Shown one piece after another: positions 11,083-26,000 of a DNA stretch of 64,000 bases (the stretch's first letter is position 1; each line of letters begins with the position of its first letter). Origin of the DNA: Angiostrongylus vasorum. Taxonomy: Eukaryota; Nematoda; Chromadorea; Rhabditida; Metastrongylidae. The stretch spans positions 558,001-622,000 of the forward strand of contig JADANN010000164.1 of the NCBI GenBank assembly GCA_018806985.1, written 5' to 3'. The translations under genes were made by a program, and so were the position numbers. Under the pieces are notes generated by a model. The model ran no database searches. It was not told the origin of the DNA and saw only the letters and a program-made list of their open reading frames with translations.

Positions 11083-14000
11083 TCACTTGCTATAGTAGAC
11101 ACGGTAGTAAAGCGTCTTAGATCGCCAGAGTGAATAAGAGTTGTCAAATTTCAGGAGATAGACACCTCTTCCAGGGTATCTGTGACTTCCAGCGTAGACC
11201 TGTTTTCAGATTTGGTTAGTAAATTAAATTTGAGAGGAAATAAGAAATGAATCATAAATTAAAAACGGAAAAGATGAAATTAAGGAAATTTGGGGAAAAT
11301 AAGGAATAAAAGATACCAGTACTCAGATAAAAGAAACCATAACCAAAAAAGAAACCTACTTCTTCATGACAATCTCTCCTGTATACAGGAATAATTTCAT
11401 CCTGCCTTGGCTTATTAGGGTCACGGAAAGCGCGCGGTGGTCCTCCACTTTCCACGTCTCCAAGCGCTGGATTACCACCTAAAAAATGAAAGCGTTGGTC
11501 AAAAACTTCGGCTTAAAAAGAGGAACAAGGAATATTGAGAAATCACGTATAACGCGAACGCTAAAAAACAGAAGTAATCAGAAATAATCCAATAAATAGA
11601 AATCTTCAACCACCTTGAGCTGGCAGTGATCCACTTTCGACGCCTCCAGCTGCCTCGTCATATTCATCCTCATCATCAGATTCACTTACATGAATTGACA
11701 CCTATTAATGAGAACGGTTAGAATAATCCAGAACGTGAAAAAAGCATACTAAAAAGAATTTCGACCTGGTTGCTATCAGCAATTGTCCACTCAAAGTAAA
11801 CACCAAAGCCAATATCATAGTAGTCCGTGGCGAATTCCCAAAATAGACATGTACCGTCTTCGTGAGTAGGCACACGAACCTGAGCACTCATTTTTTCCAC
11901 TACTCAGAAATGTCTAACCTACCTCAAATTACACATGAAGATACTCAGAAGTAAAGAAAACAGTTATCTAATTACGGCAGCCCGGATGGTTTATCGATTT
12001 TATGTGGCCAAACAGTGTCATTGGGTATACAATAAGCTAAGGTTCATAATCCCACCCATAACCTCCTAGGCTGTGTTAAACGCTCCCACTTAAAAGAATA
12101 GGAAATATACTATTTTCTACTTTTTTTCTACTTTTTTTCTATTTCTAATGCACTGCAACTAGTCACAAGAAGTCAAATTCTCTCCGACCAATAACTGCCC
12201 ATGGTGGTAATATGGAATGGAATGAAACATTAATGCTACCTTGGAAGTCTAATGGGAACAACGAATAGCTCAGTCAGTGATAAATGAGTCACTTTATATT
12301 ATATATATATATATATATATATAAATGCATACATATATACATAAATACATTCTAAACCAACGTCTACTTTCCACAATCCTTTTCCTAAAGCAGAAAATCT
12401 CCGTAGGAGAAAACACATCCAGAACTCTTCGTTTTGAAGTCCGCGTAGCCTCAAGAACATGAGGAAAAGAAAAGAACCCATGACCAGAACACATTAAAGT
12501 CGACTACTTTCGGGCTCAAAGCCATAAACAACACAAATTAATTGAAACCAATACATAAAACGGGATCCCTGAAGTGTGACCGAAAGGACCCTCTTAACTA
12601 CAGCCCCATTTGTTTGTTTTGTGTGCAGGCTTGTTGAGCATTTCAATGAAACTCAACCAGATGAGCAAGCAGGATTCAACCAAGGCTTCTGCTAAGTTGA
12701 TCATTAGCAAGTTACAAAGTCATAGAAAAATGTCAGAAGTTTCATCCTCCTACTAGTCTACCTTCCGTAATGCAGGAAATGTGTTCAATAACGGTAGAAT
12801 GAAAACCTTCCTATCACAGCTCGTCAATCAATATAGGTACTATATTTACGGGAGTTTCACATCAATTTTTCGTTTTTCTAATCAGATCACCTTGTTTTAG
12901 ATAGGTAGTAGTGAAGTAGAGAGGATGATCAAAGAAGTCAAAAATGTGCGAGACGGGATAAGCGCTCCCCATTTTCCGAATAGACGGCCCTGCCATACCT
13001 TTGCTATCAACAAAACAGGCTACTATAAAGGGAATAGGTCGGTAGGGAAAGTACCGAATGCACGATTTGCTAGGGCTATATTGCACGATTCATAAGGAGC
13101 ACTATTAAATTTTTCACCGCTATTGTTTCATTTGACGACAATTCATTTAATTGTTCATAATACCAAAGCAAAACATGGATATTAACAACAACCACTTCGT
13201 ACTAAAATAGTGAAGAATAAATAATGACACGGCTTACAGTGACAGTTTCTCCGTATCCAACTTTGATGATACCTTCGCTTCCTTCTTTCTTTATTGTATT
13301 TTTGAATTCGACTATGTCCTTACGATTCCACAATGATGCAGGTGCAATCTCTGGATTCGCTAAAAATGATGGTTAACATGGAAGCAATATAGAGAAAAAT
13401 CGGAAGGGTGACACAAAAATAAGAAGGGCCAGAGCAAGCTGGGAACACGAGGTTCACAATTGCTGAGAATTTAAGCAACACACTTATAAGCACTTTAATA
13501 AATCTGAATTTCCCTTTGAGAAAACTCATTATTTCACTGCAAAGATACTTTCACACCAACAATAAACGCTACTGGCCACTGACCGACAAAAACATGATGC
13601 GACCGGTTAAAATTTTCGACGACATTAAAGACTTTTCTTAAGCACGCGTGCTCACAAGCAAATCCACATTAACACAACAATAAAGAAAACCAGCGAAATC
13701 AAACAAGGTGAAGCACGATTCGAAAGTAACATTTCGGATGTGCTTCACCAGTACACGACTGTATAAACCCACAGTGGCAGAAGAGTCCCATTTGTGCGTG
13801 TATGGAGGACACTTCAAAACAAAAACGAATTAACACAGAAGGATTAAAGAGAACTGATGAAGCAAAAATGACACCAAAACAAGTGCAAACATAAAGACCT
13901 AACTTTCTATGAATCTGATTCTCGAGCTATACAGATTTGTGATAAGCGGAAACTGAATAAAACATGAGTTAAAAAAAAAAACGAAACAGCTCGATTACAA

Positions 14001-17000
14001 AGGTTTCCTTAGTACTACAAATGGATGCTTAAAGCAGGAGGAAGATAAGAACCCAACAATGAACTGTTTAAGCCCTTTCGCACTTTAATGTTTCACGAAC
14101 TCTTCAAGTACAAAACTACTTCGAAGTGTTGAGCAATGCGCTTATTTACTACAGACTTTCTACTACTACTTCCAAGTATAGGGAAACTTCAACCTTTCCC
14201 TTCGTGTTGTTGGAAACGTAAAATTGGCTCTAAAATTTTAAGAAACACCTGTCTGCGCAGATTAAAACACATGAACTGAAGAATAAATTAAAAGTTAACC
14301 GTACAATTACCTATGTCGAATCTAGTGATTTTAATTCTAAGTGTTAAGACGTGACGTGAGTATAGAACTTTTGCATTAAGGAAATTATTCATAAGATTTG
14401 GCATCTGTCAAGAGACAAAAACCAATTAAAACAACCATTCTTTGCTTATGTGAACACTCGTGGAATACCATAAATTTACATTAAATTCTGAAATATCCAT
14501 CTTTCAGTAATGTGATCACGAGTCAGTGAATTAAACCACATAACTATGAGGACCGCTAAACATACAATGAAGAGCAAGGAATCCACCTTAAACATCACAT
14601 CCAACTTCCATAAGCACCGCAGAGGTGATGAATGCATATTTGACCGATGTAATGACTTGCGTGGGCTTACCAATGTACCAAGTCAGCGATTTCGTCTTGT
14701 CAAACAAATCTTTTACTAATTTACGACACAAGAGAGACGTCCGGCATACTTAGTACAGAACGTGAGGACGAATTAACAGCGATATGTATCACACGGTTCC
14801 ATCCAAACCGTGAACTGTGATAAACGCTAAAACTACACTTATTTTGTTAACTTTTTACTTATTGCCTATTATAATTTCTCATGACAGGGTGTTTTGTGAA
14901 ATACAACCATAATATATAATAGCCTCAGCTTAAATGGGTTCAATGCCGATTTCGGCCCCCAGATCAATCCCGTTCAGGGGTGATTGCTGATGGCGATGAT
15001 CGATAGAACTAGCTGAGAGACAGGCGCAACGATGGACCTGCATGGTGTGGTGCCCCCCGGAAAGAGCGGGAATACGTTCGTTCCCACCGCAGACACCTGC
15101 GGTACGAAGTTTTCCAGATCTCTCAGCACCACTATGGCCCTATTTATTTTTTCTTCTTTTATTTTATTCTATACGACCCATCTTCACATCTGCTGTGCGG
15201 ATCCCAACACTTCTCACATTCGATTCATCTCCTCGGATCCATCATCCACGAAACTCCTCCAACTTTTACGTGTGGTTTCAGCTCTCGCTTGAGGATTTTC
15301 ATTTCATTCTGAACGTCGTAGAACGCCGGTCGAGTCGATTCTCTCTGCGGCCCTAAGATAGGCAGACTGGAGCGTTCCCAGTTGGATTACAGAAAATGAT
15401 TTTTCCCGGACGAGTCCGGTACTAATTTCTCGACCCCGGATGGATGACAGGTTTGGTGAGTCCGGGAAGGGATCGAGCCAGCACCGTGCTCGTGATGAGC
15501 GGCATCATTACCATTGTGCTATTCGCCCCCTAAAGTCATAAATGCTGGCGTAAAGAATTCGGAATGGTATAGATGTAAGAGCACATAAGGGTTCTCATTA
15601 TAGGGACAAAATCATTGCTAACAGAACATGTCATGGGACAATAAAATATGTTTTTAACAGAATTTTAAACAGTGTTACACTATAACATCTTCCCCTGCAA
15701 CGAAATGCCGCATAAACACATCTTTTTTCTTGCTAACCTCAGCAAATGTGTATTTATCCTGGCGAACTGATTGTACCAAGCAAATATACGAAGTGCCCCC
15801 TAGAATATTCTAGAAGTCTTGTAAGACTTCATTCCAACATAAATCGTAGCAAAAAATAAAAGATATGAAGGACAGAAACTTACAAGGTAGGTCATCCCCA
15901 GGCTCTTCATCGCTAACATCACTGTCGTCGTCACATGCCCGCTCTTCATTGTCGCGTTCAGCTGTAGACGTTGGGACACGTCGTTCGCTTTCAGGAACTG
16001 CAGCCTCGGCGTGTTGAGCGTAGACCTAAACAACAGTGAAGTAGACCACATTCAAGCATCAATGTGACATCTATCTGAACTGCTCTCTTCATTATCTCAA
16101 GAAGAATTTGAATATTTCAACGGCTCTTAAATAACTCAATACCTTCAAAGATAAGAAAATTCAATTGTTAGAATAAAGCACTCGCATCTATCTGTAAAAT
16201 TGATATTTAGTACAATGTGTGGAAGATTTAGAAGTAAAGCATATCGCGAAAAATTCTACAAAGAAACGCCAAGGTACTATAAACGTGGAGATGACTTCCG
16301 GTTTTCAACTAATTTAGATTACTTTAGCTTTAACTTTTATTTACTGTCTATTCTTTCTTCATACCAGGGAATCATGTGAAATAAAACCACAAGAATGTCG
16401 AGAAATGAGAACTCGGAACATCAGGTGCAGTTCGAACCACGATTACTCTTTCCATAGGCTCACATGTTATCCATCCACTACATGAACCGACGCTCTTGCC
16501 TCTCTGCCTTTCTCTCTGCCAGTTTAAACTTAGATTACACATATCGTCTAAGCAATATTGTCAGTCAGAAGCAAAAAACAAGTAAAAAATATACTTATTG
16601 CGGTAAAACTACCATGGAACTTGAACTTAGTAAACTTCTGTCAACAGTTTTAGATGTGAGTTATTAGTTGAAGAATGTCGAAGTAAAGATTCAACCCGTT
16701 TGAGAGGGAGACGAATGATGCAGAAAGCGTTTTGAATGAGCGAGAGTTTCGTATTCGAAATTCTTCAGTTTTAAAAGTGTTACTTTTACAACGTGGACCA
16801 AGTAACCCCGGTAGAAAACGAGGCACTTCTTAGTGTACTTTGCCAATCTCTTGACAGCCTTTTTGTAATCTCTTGCCTCCCTGCCTTTCTCTCTGCCAGT
16901 TTTGCACGGACTCACTAACTTAACGCTTACTTCACCGATTCAACTGTGCAAGACATTGGATTGTTTGGATATTAAGGTAGGATTTGCAACAGTATTTTTT

Positions 17001-20000
17001 GACGTGAATAAGTTCTTTTCCACAATTTCACAATTTTTTTCCCACAATTGTTCGAGAAATTGCAGAAGAACTTGGTGTAAGCATCTCAACTGTTTGCGAG
17101 CACCCGAAGAAAGTTTCACGTGATACACCACCCCTTTCCTGTCCTTTGGCACATAAGTAACAGCGCACGCTCATGTGGTAGGGAAGCTATTGATTAAATA
17201 TTTTGAATTTGAACGTATAAAAACATTCGGTGTTGTACAATATACATTCAGGAAGAAAATCAGGCATATCAGACACAAGTCCACCACAGTGTCAATGCAC
17301 ACATGAATCATAGATAATTTTAACGTGCTCGAAAATAGCTGAACCTCCCACTACTTTTTCAACTTCAAAAAAAAACTCTAAACAATTCTGAGTATAATAT
17401 TAAAATATAAGCCTTTGCCAAAAAGAGATAGATTTATTACTATATTAATCTGGAATTTCAATCGCTGATAGCCCAAAAAACGTTTTCTGTTCAAGACTGG
17501 ATCTTCAGGCAGCACAACAGTTAAAAAAGTAGCACTTTTCAAAGGGGTCCGATTGATGTTCCTTAAAATATTACTTAGGTTTACGATGACCCCCTTCAAG
17601 TCAAAAAAACTTGAAGTTGTTAAATTTTTAAGTCTCGAATTAAAATGGTTTAAAAGAAGAAAGAAAATTTATATAAATCACGCACAACTTCAGAACGAGA
17701 GGTGAAAACCTCTACTACAAGTCTTTTAAATTCCTAAATCCGCAAAAAACTTGAAAAATTATCAGGAAATATTAAAAAAAAACTAGCATAGAGCCTTATG
17801 AGACAACTAACAATGTATCCATTAAAGGAGAGACGTAGAGCGCAGCAATTAGAGGTGACCTGTCGGTTTACGGTATAATACAGGCATTATCGTTGGTTCG
17901 ATCCCGTGCCCTGAGCTCACCAAGCTTTTCATTGCTTCGGGGTCGCTAAATTGGTAGCACACTGGTAGGGAACAGCACTAACTCGATACATCGATAGGCC
18001 AGGGCGAGATATTTATAGGCTAGATATCCATTCCGTCACCTCCATCGATGCTTGATGAAGTCGAATGCATAGCGCATCCCTCAGGGATTGTTCAACGCTG
18101 AGAGCTTTATCCTTTACTATTAGAAACATCAAGATGCAACACTTCCCTATGCACAAATTCCTAACCTAAACAGAGCTCTCTGATATTTCTTTCCCTTTCT
18201 TCCAACTTAAAAGGAAATATGCTAGATAAAAAAAACAGACCTGCGACATGTACTGCTGATAGTGTTGCTCTTGAAGTTGTCGGATGAGCGCAGACTGCTG
18301 AAACAACAAGTATAATGAGAGCAATGCGTGTTTTAACCATGGTCACTAAAACGGTATCTCGCCTTTCCCTTCACTGACAAGAACTTGAATGGTAAGCGCC
18401 AAGTGGTTATCCACTGCCACTGGTGTCTAACGGGATGAAATACGAAAAAAAGTGTTTGTTTAGCCGCGTCTCGTATTTGAGCAGACCTACGATCTCCACG
18501 AGTTTATCTTCCACCTTTCCACCAACAATTACAGCAACACTTGAAGCCGAAAAAAAATTTATCTAGCACAAGCGCACTTCATAAGAATACTAGAAGGTGA
18601 GTCATTGTAGTATACACAGAATCTTATTCACATCAATTTCGACAAGGCAATTTTCTTGGAAAAAAAATGCATGCAAGTCAGATAAAACGTATGTGATAAA
18701 TTGTCCTTTCGGTTTGACTGCACTCCACACACGATGAACTTATATCAGTGGCAAATATTTGCTGAAACTCCATTAGATCACGAAGTTCTGTTTAGACGAA
18801 GTCAACTAACCAAAGGAATCTAATTAACGTGTGACCATTAGATTTGAAAAAACTTATTCGTGGTAAAAGCTCCAGCCTAGAAACCGCAATCACAAAAACC
18901 CGATTTTAGAAAGCACTTTGCAACGTTCCATCACATGGTCTCGTCTGTAGAGGCAAGAAGACAATCAGCTGTTGTTGCCGTTCAGCGTCGAACTCTCATT
19001 TTACACAATTTCGAACGATGGACTGCGGCAGCGATGTAAGCCGTTACCATCGTTCCCTCATCGCGCCCTCGACCTAATCTTATGTCTGTTTGATCACAAA
19101 TCGCAGACGTACCTATTCAACCCACCGTCGTCACAGTGTTATCCCTCCCCAACAATCTATTTATATGCGTATACCGAAAGTTGTAAGTGTTGCAAATGTA
19201 CATCATGAAATGTAAGTAATACCATGCGTCCGATAATGTTACTAGGTGTACTTTATCTACCAGCATTATAAAGTAAATTCTCGCACTAAACAAACTTTTA
19301 TCTTAGGATGAAAAGAAACTAACAGTTGCTCTCTCAATATTATTAAATACTTAAGTAAAGATCGGTCCCATGAAAAGCACAAAAAATGGGCCAAAACCAT
19401 TATGAACATATCAGCATATCTTAAAAATGGACTTTTACTAAACCTACAGGAAAAGTCAATAATTTCCTATATGACTAAGCTGACATGAGGTTGGTATAAA
19501 CACGCTGACACGTTATATAGGAAGGCACCACCGAGTGAAATTCCCCATTTGAGCAATGTACCCTATACTGGATTCGATTCTATGCGACTACGAAGACGCA
19601 CATCACCGCAAAGACCAGCTGTGGTCCATCGACTCGGATCAACGAGGCTTTGAAAAAGGCGAAGGCGCCGAAACATTAGTCGTTTTTTAAGCCAAGCTTG
19701 CGTCAACTTAATCACATTGAAAGTTATATCATCACAGCTGATATCATTTAGAGAGAATGCTAAGCAGCACTTCCATGTAAACCTGCTTAGTCCAGAACAC
19801 TCAAAATAATGTACTGTGAGTTCAATGTTTAGTTTTTATTTCCTGCTTTCCATAATTTTTTATGGCAAGGTATTAAGCGAAATAGAAACAACAATATTGC
19901 TGAGATGTCTGCAAAGCTCCGAACCGCAGGTGTCTGCGGTGGGGATCGAACGCGCCTCAGCTTAACTGGGATTCGTTGCCGATTTGGGCTCCCCAGATCA

Positions 20001-23000
20001 ATCCCGTTGACAGGTGAATACTGATGGCGCTGATCAATAGAACTAGCTGAGAGACAGGCGAAACGAAGGACCCGCATGGTGTGGTGGTGAACGCGTAAGC
20101 TTCTGGAAAGGGTAATAGCGCGTTTGTTCTCCACCGTAGACACCTGCGGTTTGGAGTTTTGGAAACATCTCAGCAATACTGTGAGTTCATTTAGTTGACG
20201 TCTAAAAGTCGTTTATGTTTTCTCAAACAATGTTCCAGACCATATTAAATTTTTAACTTATAAGAAGAGAAGAGCAGCTGCCGTTCATACGCTGTCCGTG
20301 CTGGATAGGGTTCAACAATGCTGAATTACGATAACCAAAGTACAAATTGTGTTTGTGGTTGTGACATCATTCTGAACTACTCAATCCTATTCGTATCACT
20401 AAGCTCATAGGGGAATTAGTACTGACGTACAATAAAGTCATACTTACAAATCAGAGCATGGTAGTTTAGTCACACAGCAAATTACAGGAATGAAAACATT
20501 GAGTGCTGTTGCTATTCTCAGTGATGATGATCGAAATTTGCTCACTTACATTGGTCCGATTATAGTGAGTTATCGACGTATGACGATAAGCTAACATACT
20601 CTCTTTCAGAGCTTCACAGTTTTAATAGACGCTTTATCGAAAATCAGATTCGATAAACTGCACATGTAAGAGCCTTCCCCATCTTCGAATACCATTCTTA
20701 AGATAACTGTACATGGACACACTCAACAAGGATTGTCTGTCGCAAATATTCCTAAATCTAGACTTTACTGAAAGAGTCCGACTAGAGCATGTTTGCCGCA
20801 TGTTTCACTATGTGTTGCAGCAACAGTCTACGTTTTCGGATACCGTAATATTGGACATTTCACAGTTTCTCATAAACACTTCTACTGATTATTACCAACA
20901 GGACAGTCTGAGCTTTTTGCCTACGGTAGTGGGAGTAATTGCGAGATGCGGTTGTTATGTGGAACAGCTGAGTTTCGGTCAGAGATGGCTACGTATTTCC
21001 CAACCAATTATCGACTGCATTGCCAACAATTGCAATCGACTCAGTGTCGTAGATTTTGGAGCCGTAATTTTGGATGCCGATCTGAGTCCAATATTGGATA
21101 GGATAGCACCACAACTACAAGAGTTCTCATTAGAGGAAACCAGCTGGGTCAATATTGAATACGCTGAAAAGGTGCAACAATATTTCAAATATATGAAGAG
21201 ATTACGGAAGCTGAATCTTCGTTCTGCTATGTTCCGACTTACAAAACTTAACGATTTACCAACAACATTAGAGTATCTAGAAATCGGCGGTGCCCACTCA
21301 TTTCCTTCGGAAGTACTTGTTCAATTCCTAGAAAACCATGAGCAGTTAGAACAACTTCACGCGTCGCCAGTTCCAGTGCTCGATCAAGATATTATTTCGG
21401 CAATAAGCTCAATGAAGAATTTACGGCACCTCTCACTCGGGCATTCGTACAACACTGACCTGCAATTCAACGAACTGTGTAATCTCATGAAGTTGGAAAG
21501 TCTTCATCTGAACGTGAGCTTGGCGGTTTTTAATCGAAGTTAAGTCACAAATAAGCTCGTAAATCTATTAAAACATGTCTTAAAGTCTACAGAGTGGTTC
21601 TCGGTGGTCAGAAATCCCCCTCCATCTGGAATCCACGAATTTCTCCGTGCTTATGACATAGTCCTCTAGTCAAAAAGCCTCTGAACGGTTGAGGAGATCT
21701 GAAGCGCCGTATCGCAGCAATTTGGAAGCTCTACGATCGAACCCGCACGGTACATTGCGGTGGATGGTAAATTGAATCCGACATTACAACAACTGCTACG
21801 AAAATCATCTCCGTTTGGTCGAAATTCACCTCACCAATGCAACCACAAACTACTACTTTTCTCTCTATCAGAATCAAAGAACTAACTTATGTTTAAAATA
21901 GTACCATTAAAAGTTCGAAAAATCATGCAAGTTGACGTTGTAACAGAGAGCAGAGTTAAACAGCTTCCTCACAATATGCAGACGTAAATCAAAGAAAAAC
22001 CTATCCCATTTGTAACCATCCGAAGAAAAGTACTCCACATAAATTGAATTTTACAACTTGTCAATCTAAAAGTACACTTACTCCTACGTGTTCTTTTGAA
22101 TTACTCGCCGAAACAACAAGAAATTTGACTCTACAATTTTAGTCACCTCTCCGTTTTTTATACCCATGAAGCTTTCTAAAAACCGATAAGAATTTGCAGA
22201 AATTAGACAGTTTCCCCAGCTGAAGTCAAGACTGTGAAAAGTACAAGTTGATAACACTAAATAGTCACAAAATAATTTTGTTCAGATATTTTTTTACAAC
22301 ACACATGGGATCGATCCCCGCTCTCCAGGCTCACCAGGCCTTCCGTCCCTTCGGGGCGAGCAAACTGGTATCAGATTTGTCTGGGAATATAGCAGCACTG
22401 GCTCGATACATCGGTAGGCCACCATGAGTTATTGTAAAGGCCAGATATGCATTCGATCACCTCCAACGATGCTTAATGAAGTCGAATGCACGGCGCATCC
22501 CACAGGTATTGATCAACGCCCAAAGCTTCACCCCTTTTTTATGTTTTCCAAGAAAATTTCATTAAAAGCTGGTATTCTAGAACTTTCGATAAACGAACGG
22601 AAAGAGCACAAAAAATAATAACATTCTCTTTAGACATTGGATTAATTCAACCTTTACGATGCATGTATGAATTTGTATAGAACTATTCAATATAACTTGA
22701 AAGACCAACTATCAATTAGCTTTGGAATTATTAACGAACTTATATTATACTATCTTAAGAATTGTACTTAAAATCAAACATGCGTGTTAAAAAATCCCAA
22801 GTCAGTTCATAAAGGAGTGTTCGTGAGATAATGTGTAGGTATATCTAATGTAGCGTCAAAACAGAAGCAAAACGAAAACACATGCTTAGGAAGTTGTGGT
22901 AGTTCTCGAACAAGAACATAAAACGATCCTTCTTTTTCAGAATATTCACGGTTTAAATGATACATCTCTTCGCGTCATCCTCTCACGAGTCCAAAACATA

Positions 23001-26000
23001 GAACGGATCTCATTGATAAACTGCAAGAACATACTCGACTACACAGCGCTTGGTTGTTGCGTCCAATTGCACTCACTGGAGATTCGGAACACGATGCAAC
23101 TCGCCAACGAGGACATTTATGAGCTCTGTACATATGGAAATCTTAAACGCCTTATTCTTTCAAACTGCTTTAATTTTTCTTCTAGAGGAGTGAACATTGC
23201 ACTGATGCGATGTCAGCTGAAGGAGGTATGGGCAGTTGTGGGCATTTATTTATTGTCACTACGTCCAAACTCTCAATGACACATTGTTTACTCTATGTTA
23301 CCCTGCTTTACCCTATGCTTACAAAGAGAGAACAGAACTAAGATTCACGAAAAGCTGTCCATCACAACTTAGACTAACACATTCCTGACTGTAGGCATTG
23401 AACGGATTGCATGCATTTGCTGAACATAACAGCGTTTCTAGTCTTTAAAACAAGCACAGCTGAACTCATAATAAACATAACTCTTATTCCTAAAATCACT
23501 AGAATCATAGATCTTTAGCAATGCTGCCTCGCCCATGTTTAAAAAACCTACTTTATGTCACTGTACTAATACTTTTAGACCATAAATTAAGGTGAAAAAA
23601 CCTTTAAAAAAATTCCCCTACAGGAATAAGTCAAAGTCTCTTCTATTAAATCTGTCAAACCCCCACTCCTTTCGTGTCAGAAAAAAAATTGTCGATCGCT
23701 ATCGAAAAACCAGCATTGTTGCGATTGACTAACTAGCAAAATCTCATTTCTATGTTTGACAAGATCGTATAAAGTACGATTATAGAAACAGCTTAGCGTA
23801 AGATAAACTCTTTCACTTTTGGTTCAATTGTTTACACTTTTCTCACATCTAAAGAACATCGTGTAGCATCACCATCACCACATCATGTTAACATCCTCAT
23901 TATATTGATCCCAAAATTCCTCATGTCTCAGTCCTAGTTCAGCAAGTTAATGAGCCGAAGAGCATTGCACTGTCCTAGGTATAAAGAATGTTTACCTAGT
24001 GATTATCTATTCATAATGTTAACTTTTTTTTAATCCACTGCCTACTACAATTTTTTCATGGCAAGGTATTATGTGTGTGATGTGACCATAATGATGCTGA
24101 GATATTTGGAAAACTACGGACCTCAAGTGTCTGCGGTGGGTAACGAACGCGCTATTACCCCTTCGGGGCGCTAACGCGTTAACCACCACACGATGCGAGC
24201 CCTTCGTTTTACCTCTCTCTCAGCTAGTTCTATCGCTACAGCCTCAGCTTAACAGGGGGTTCGTTGCCGATTTGGGCTCCCTAGATGCATCTCGTTGACG
24301 GGTGATTGCTGAGGGCGCTGATCGATAGAACTAGCTGAGAGGCAGGCGAAACGAAGGACCCGCATGGTATGGTGGTGAATCCCTTTAGCCTCGGAAACGG
24401 TAACAGCGCTTTCGTTGCCCAGCGCAGATAGCTGCGGTTTGGAGCTTTACACATATCTCAACATTATTGTGGTTGTATCTATTCTTAATTTCAGTTGACG
24501 ATCAACAAATGTGCTAGAGTCACAGATGAAATGATGTACACGTTGGTGTCCACACAACGGGAACTGGAGAATATTTCTATACAAGAGTGTACAGCGATCA
24601 GCAGGTAAACAACAACTATAACGCATTCATTCGAATAGGGAACAATCGCACTGTCGTATGAACCCTCTTTGAGAGTCCTCTGTGAAGCATAAAACCGGAT
24701 ATAAACTAAAAGGTAGGGGAAAGTTTATACGAAGGTGTTTCTAAGGACGTCGTGTGAGTTGAACAATCTAAACAAAATCAGAAGAAAATCATTATAGAAA
24801 AAAATTTACAAAAAAGTTTTCTTTGCCAAGAAAAATTGAAACTTCACAGTTAAGGATAGAACGGCTGTTTCACAGAAGTACTTTGTCATTTGTTTTCCAT
24901 CGTTTAAATGAACACTAAAAAGCTATAAACAAGAGAAGGGAGTCGAGTCAGTATTAAAAATAAAACTTTCCGATGAGAAGTTCACAGAATTAATAAACCA
25001 TAGTAGAATAAAGATGAGGGTGTGATAACCTTTTATTCCATTTTTTTAAATTACCGCCTTTTGATATTATCGTAAACTTGTTTACATGTTCCCAAAACTT
25101 CAGCTGGAATATTCCACAAAAGAAAAGAAAAAACTCTGGAAACACCTTTGCACTAGAAGCTTTCGAAATATGGAACTACCACATGTGTGAGAAACGTTCA
25201 AAAACGGATACCATCATATATTTAGCTCACAGTGAGATCTTCTGGGGATGCAAAGTTGTTACATTAAAAAACTCTACTAGAAACAATTTCAAAGAATTTT
25301 GAGAAAACTTTCGAGGAAAGCAAGCGCATAGAGAAATGCTGCCTTACTGAACCGTAAGCTACACCACCTCCGTAAAAGTGGATGTTCAATCAAAAAGAAT
25401 CTGTTTAGCAAAGGAGTTTCCGCGTTGGCCTGGCTACGAAACATTCACCTGCTGCGTGAAGTGGATGTATCGCGGAATCGAAATGTCGATGACACTGTTA
25501 TCCGAAATCTACACACCGCTTTAGTTACTTCGGCTAATCGTCGTTCAGTATTAGCTGGCGATACTAAGGTGAACGAGGAGGAACAACCAAACAAGGTGGT
25601 ACTTTGTGTCTCATCCTCATAAAAAAACTAAAAAGCAAGGTTCCATTCCAATGTAAATTACAAAGTTTAGCGGGAAAACTTCGCCGAGATATGCTGTGTT
25701 AGATATGTTCGATAGTCTACTACAGAACATAATAATTTACTTTGCAGAAATTGGTCATATACATTTTCGACACAAGCGTATCTCGAGATGTTGAAGAGGA
25801 AGTGAAGGACTGGATAACACTATGTTGATTAGAGCGAGTCATTGGTGGATCTACGAACACTACGTCAATCGCTCCAACTACGCCACACAGCTATATTTGT
25901 CGCGTAGACAGTAGAGAGACTGTTTTTATCAAAGGCCCATGGCACCTTAGTCCTATCAACTACAATAAAAAATTCGAAAAATTCAATACCTTTGGTGATA

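Noticed and set aside
11880..11900. ATG at 11888-11900 as the start of a short GOLD-only protein
   Set aside because: The exon at 13238-13359 joins in phase at the CTCAG acceptor and continues the conserved ACBD3 sequence, so this is an internal exon.
25596..25622. F-box gene ending by read-through of exon 4
   Set aside because: It would end in VVLCVSSS; splicing to 25748 uses a good TTTGCAG acceptor and gives a total length in phase with a more typical LRR-protein tail.
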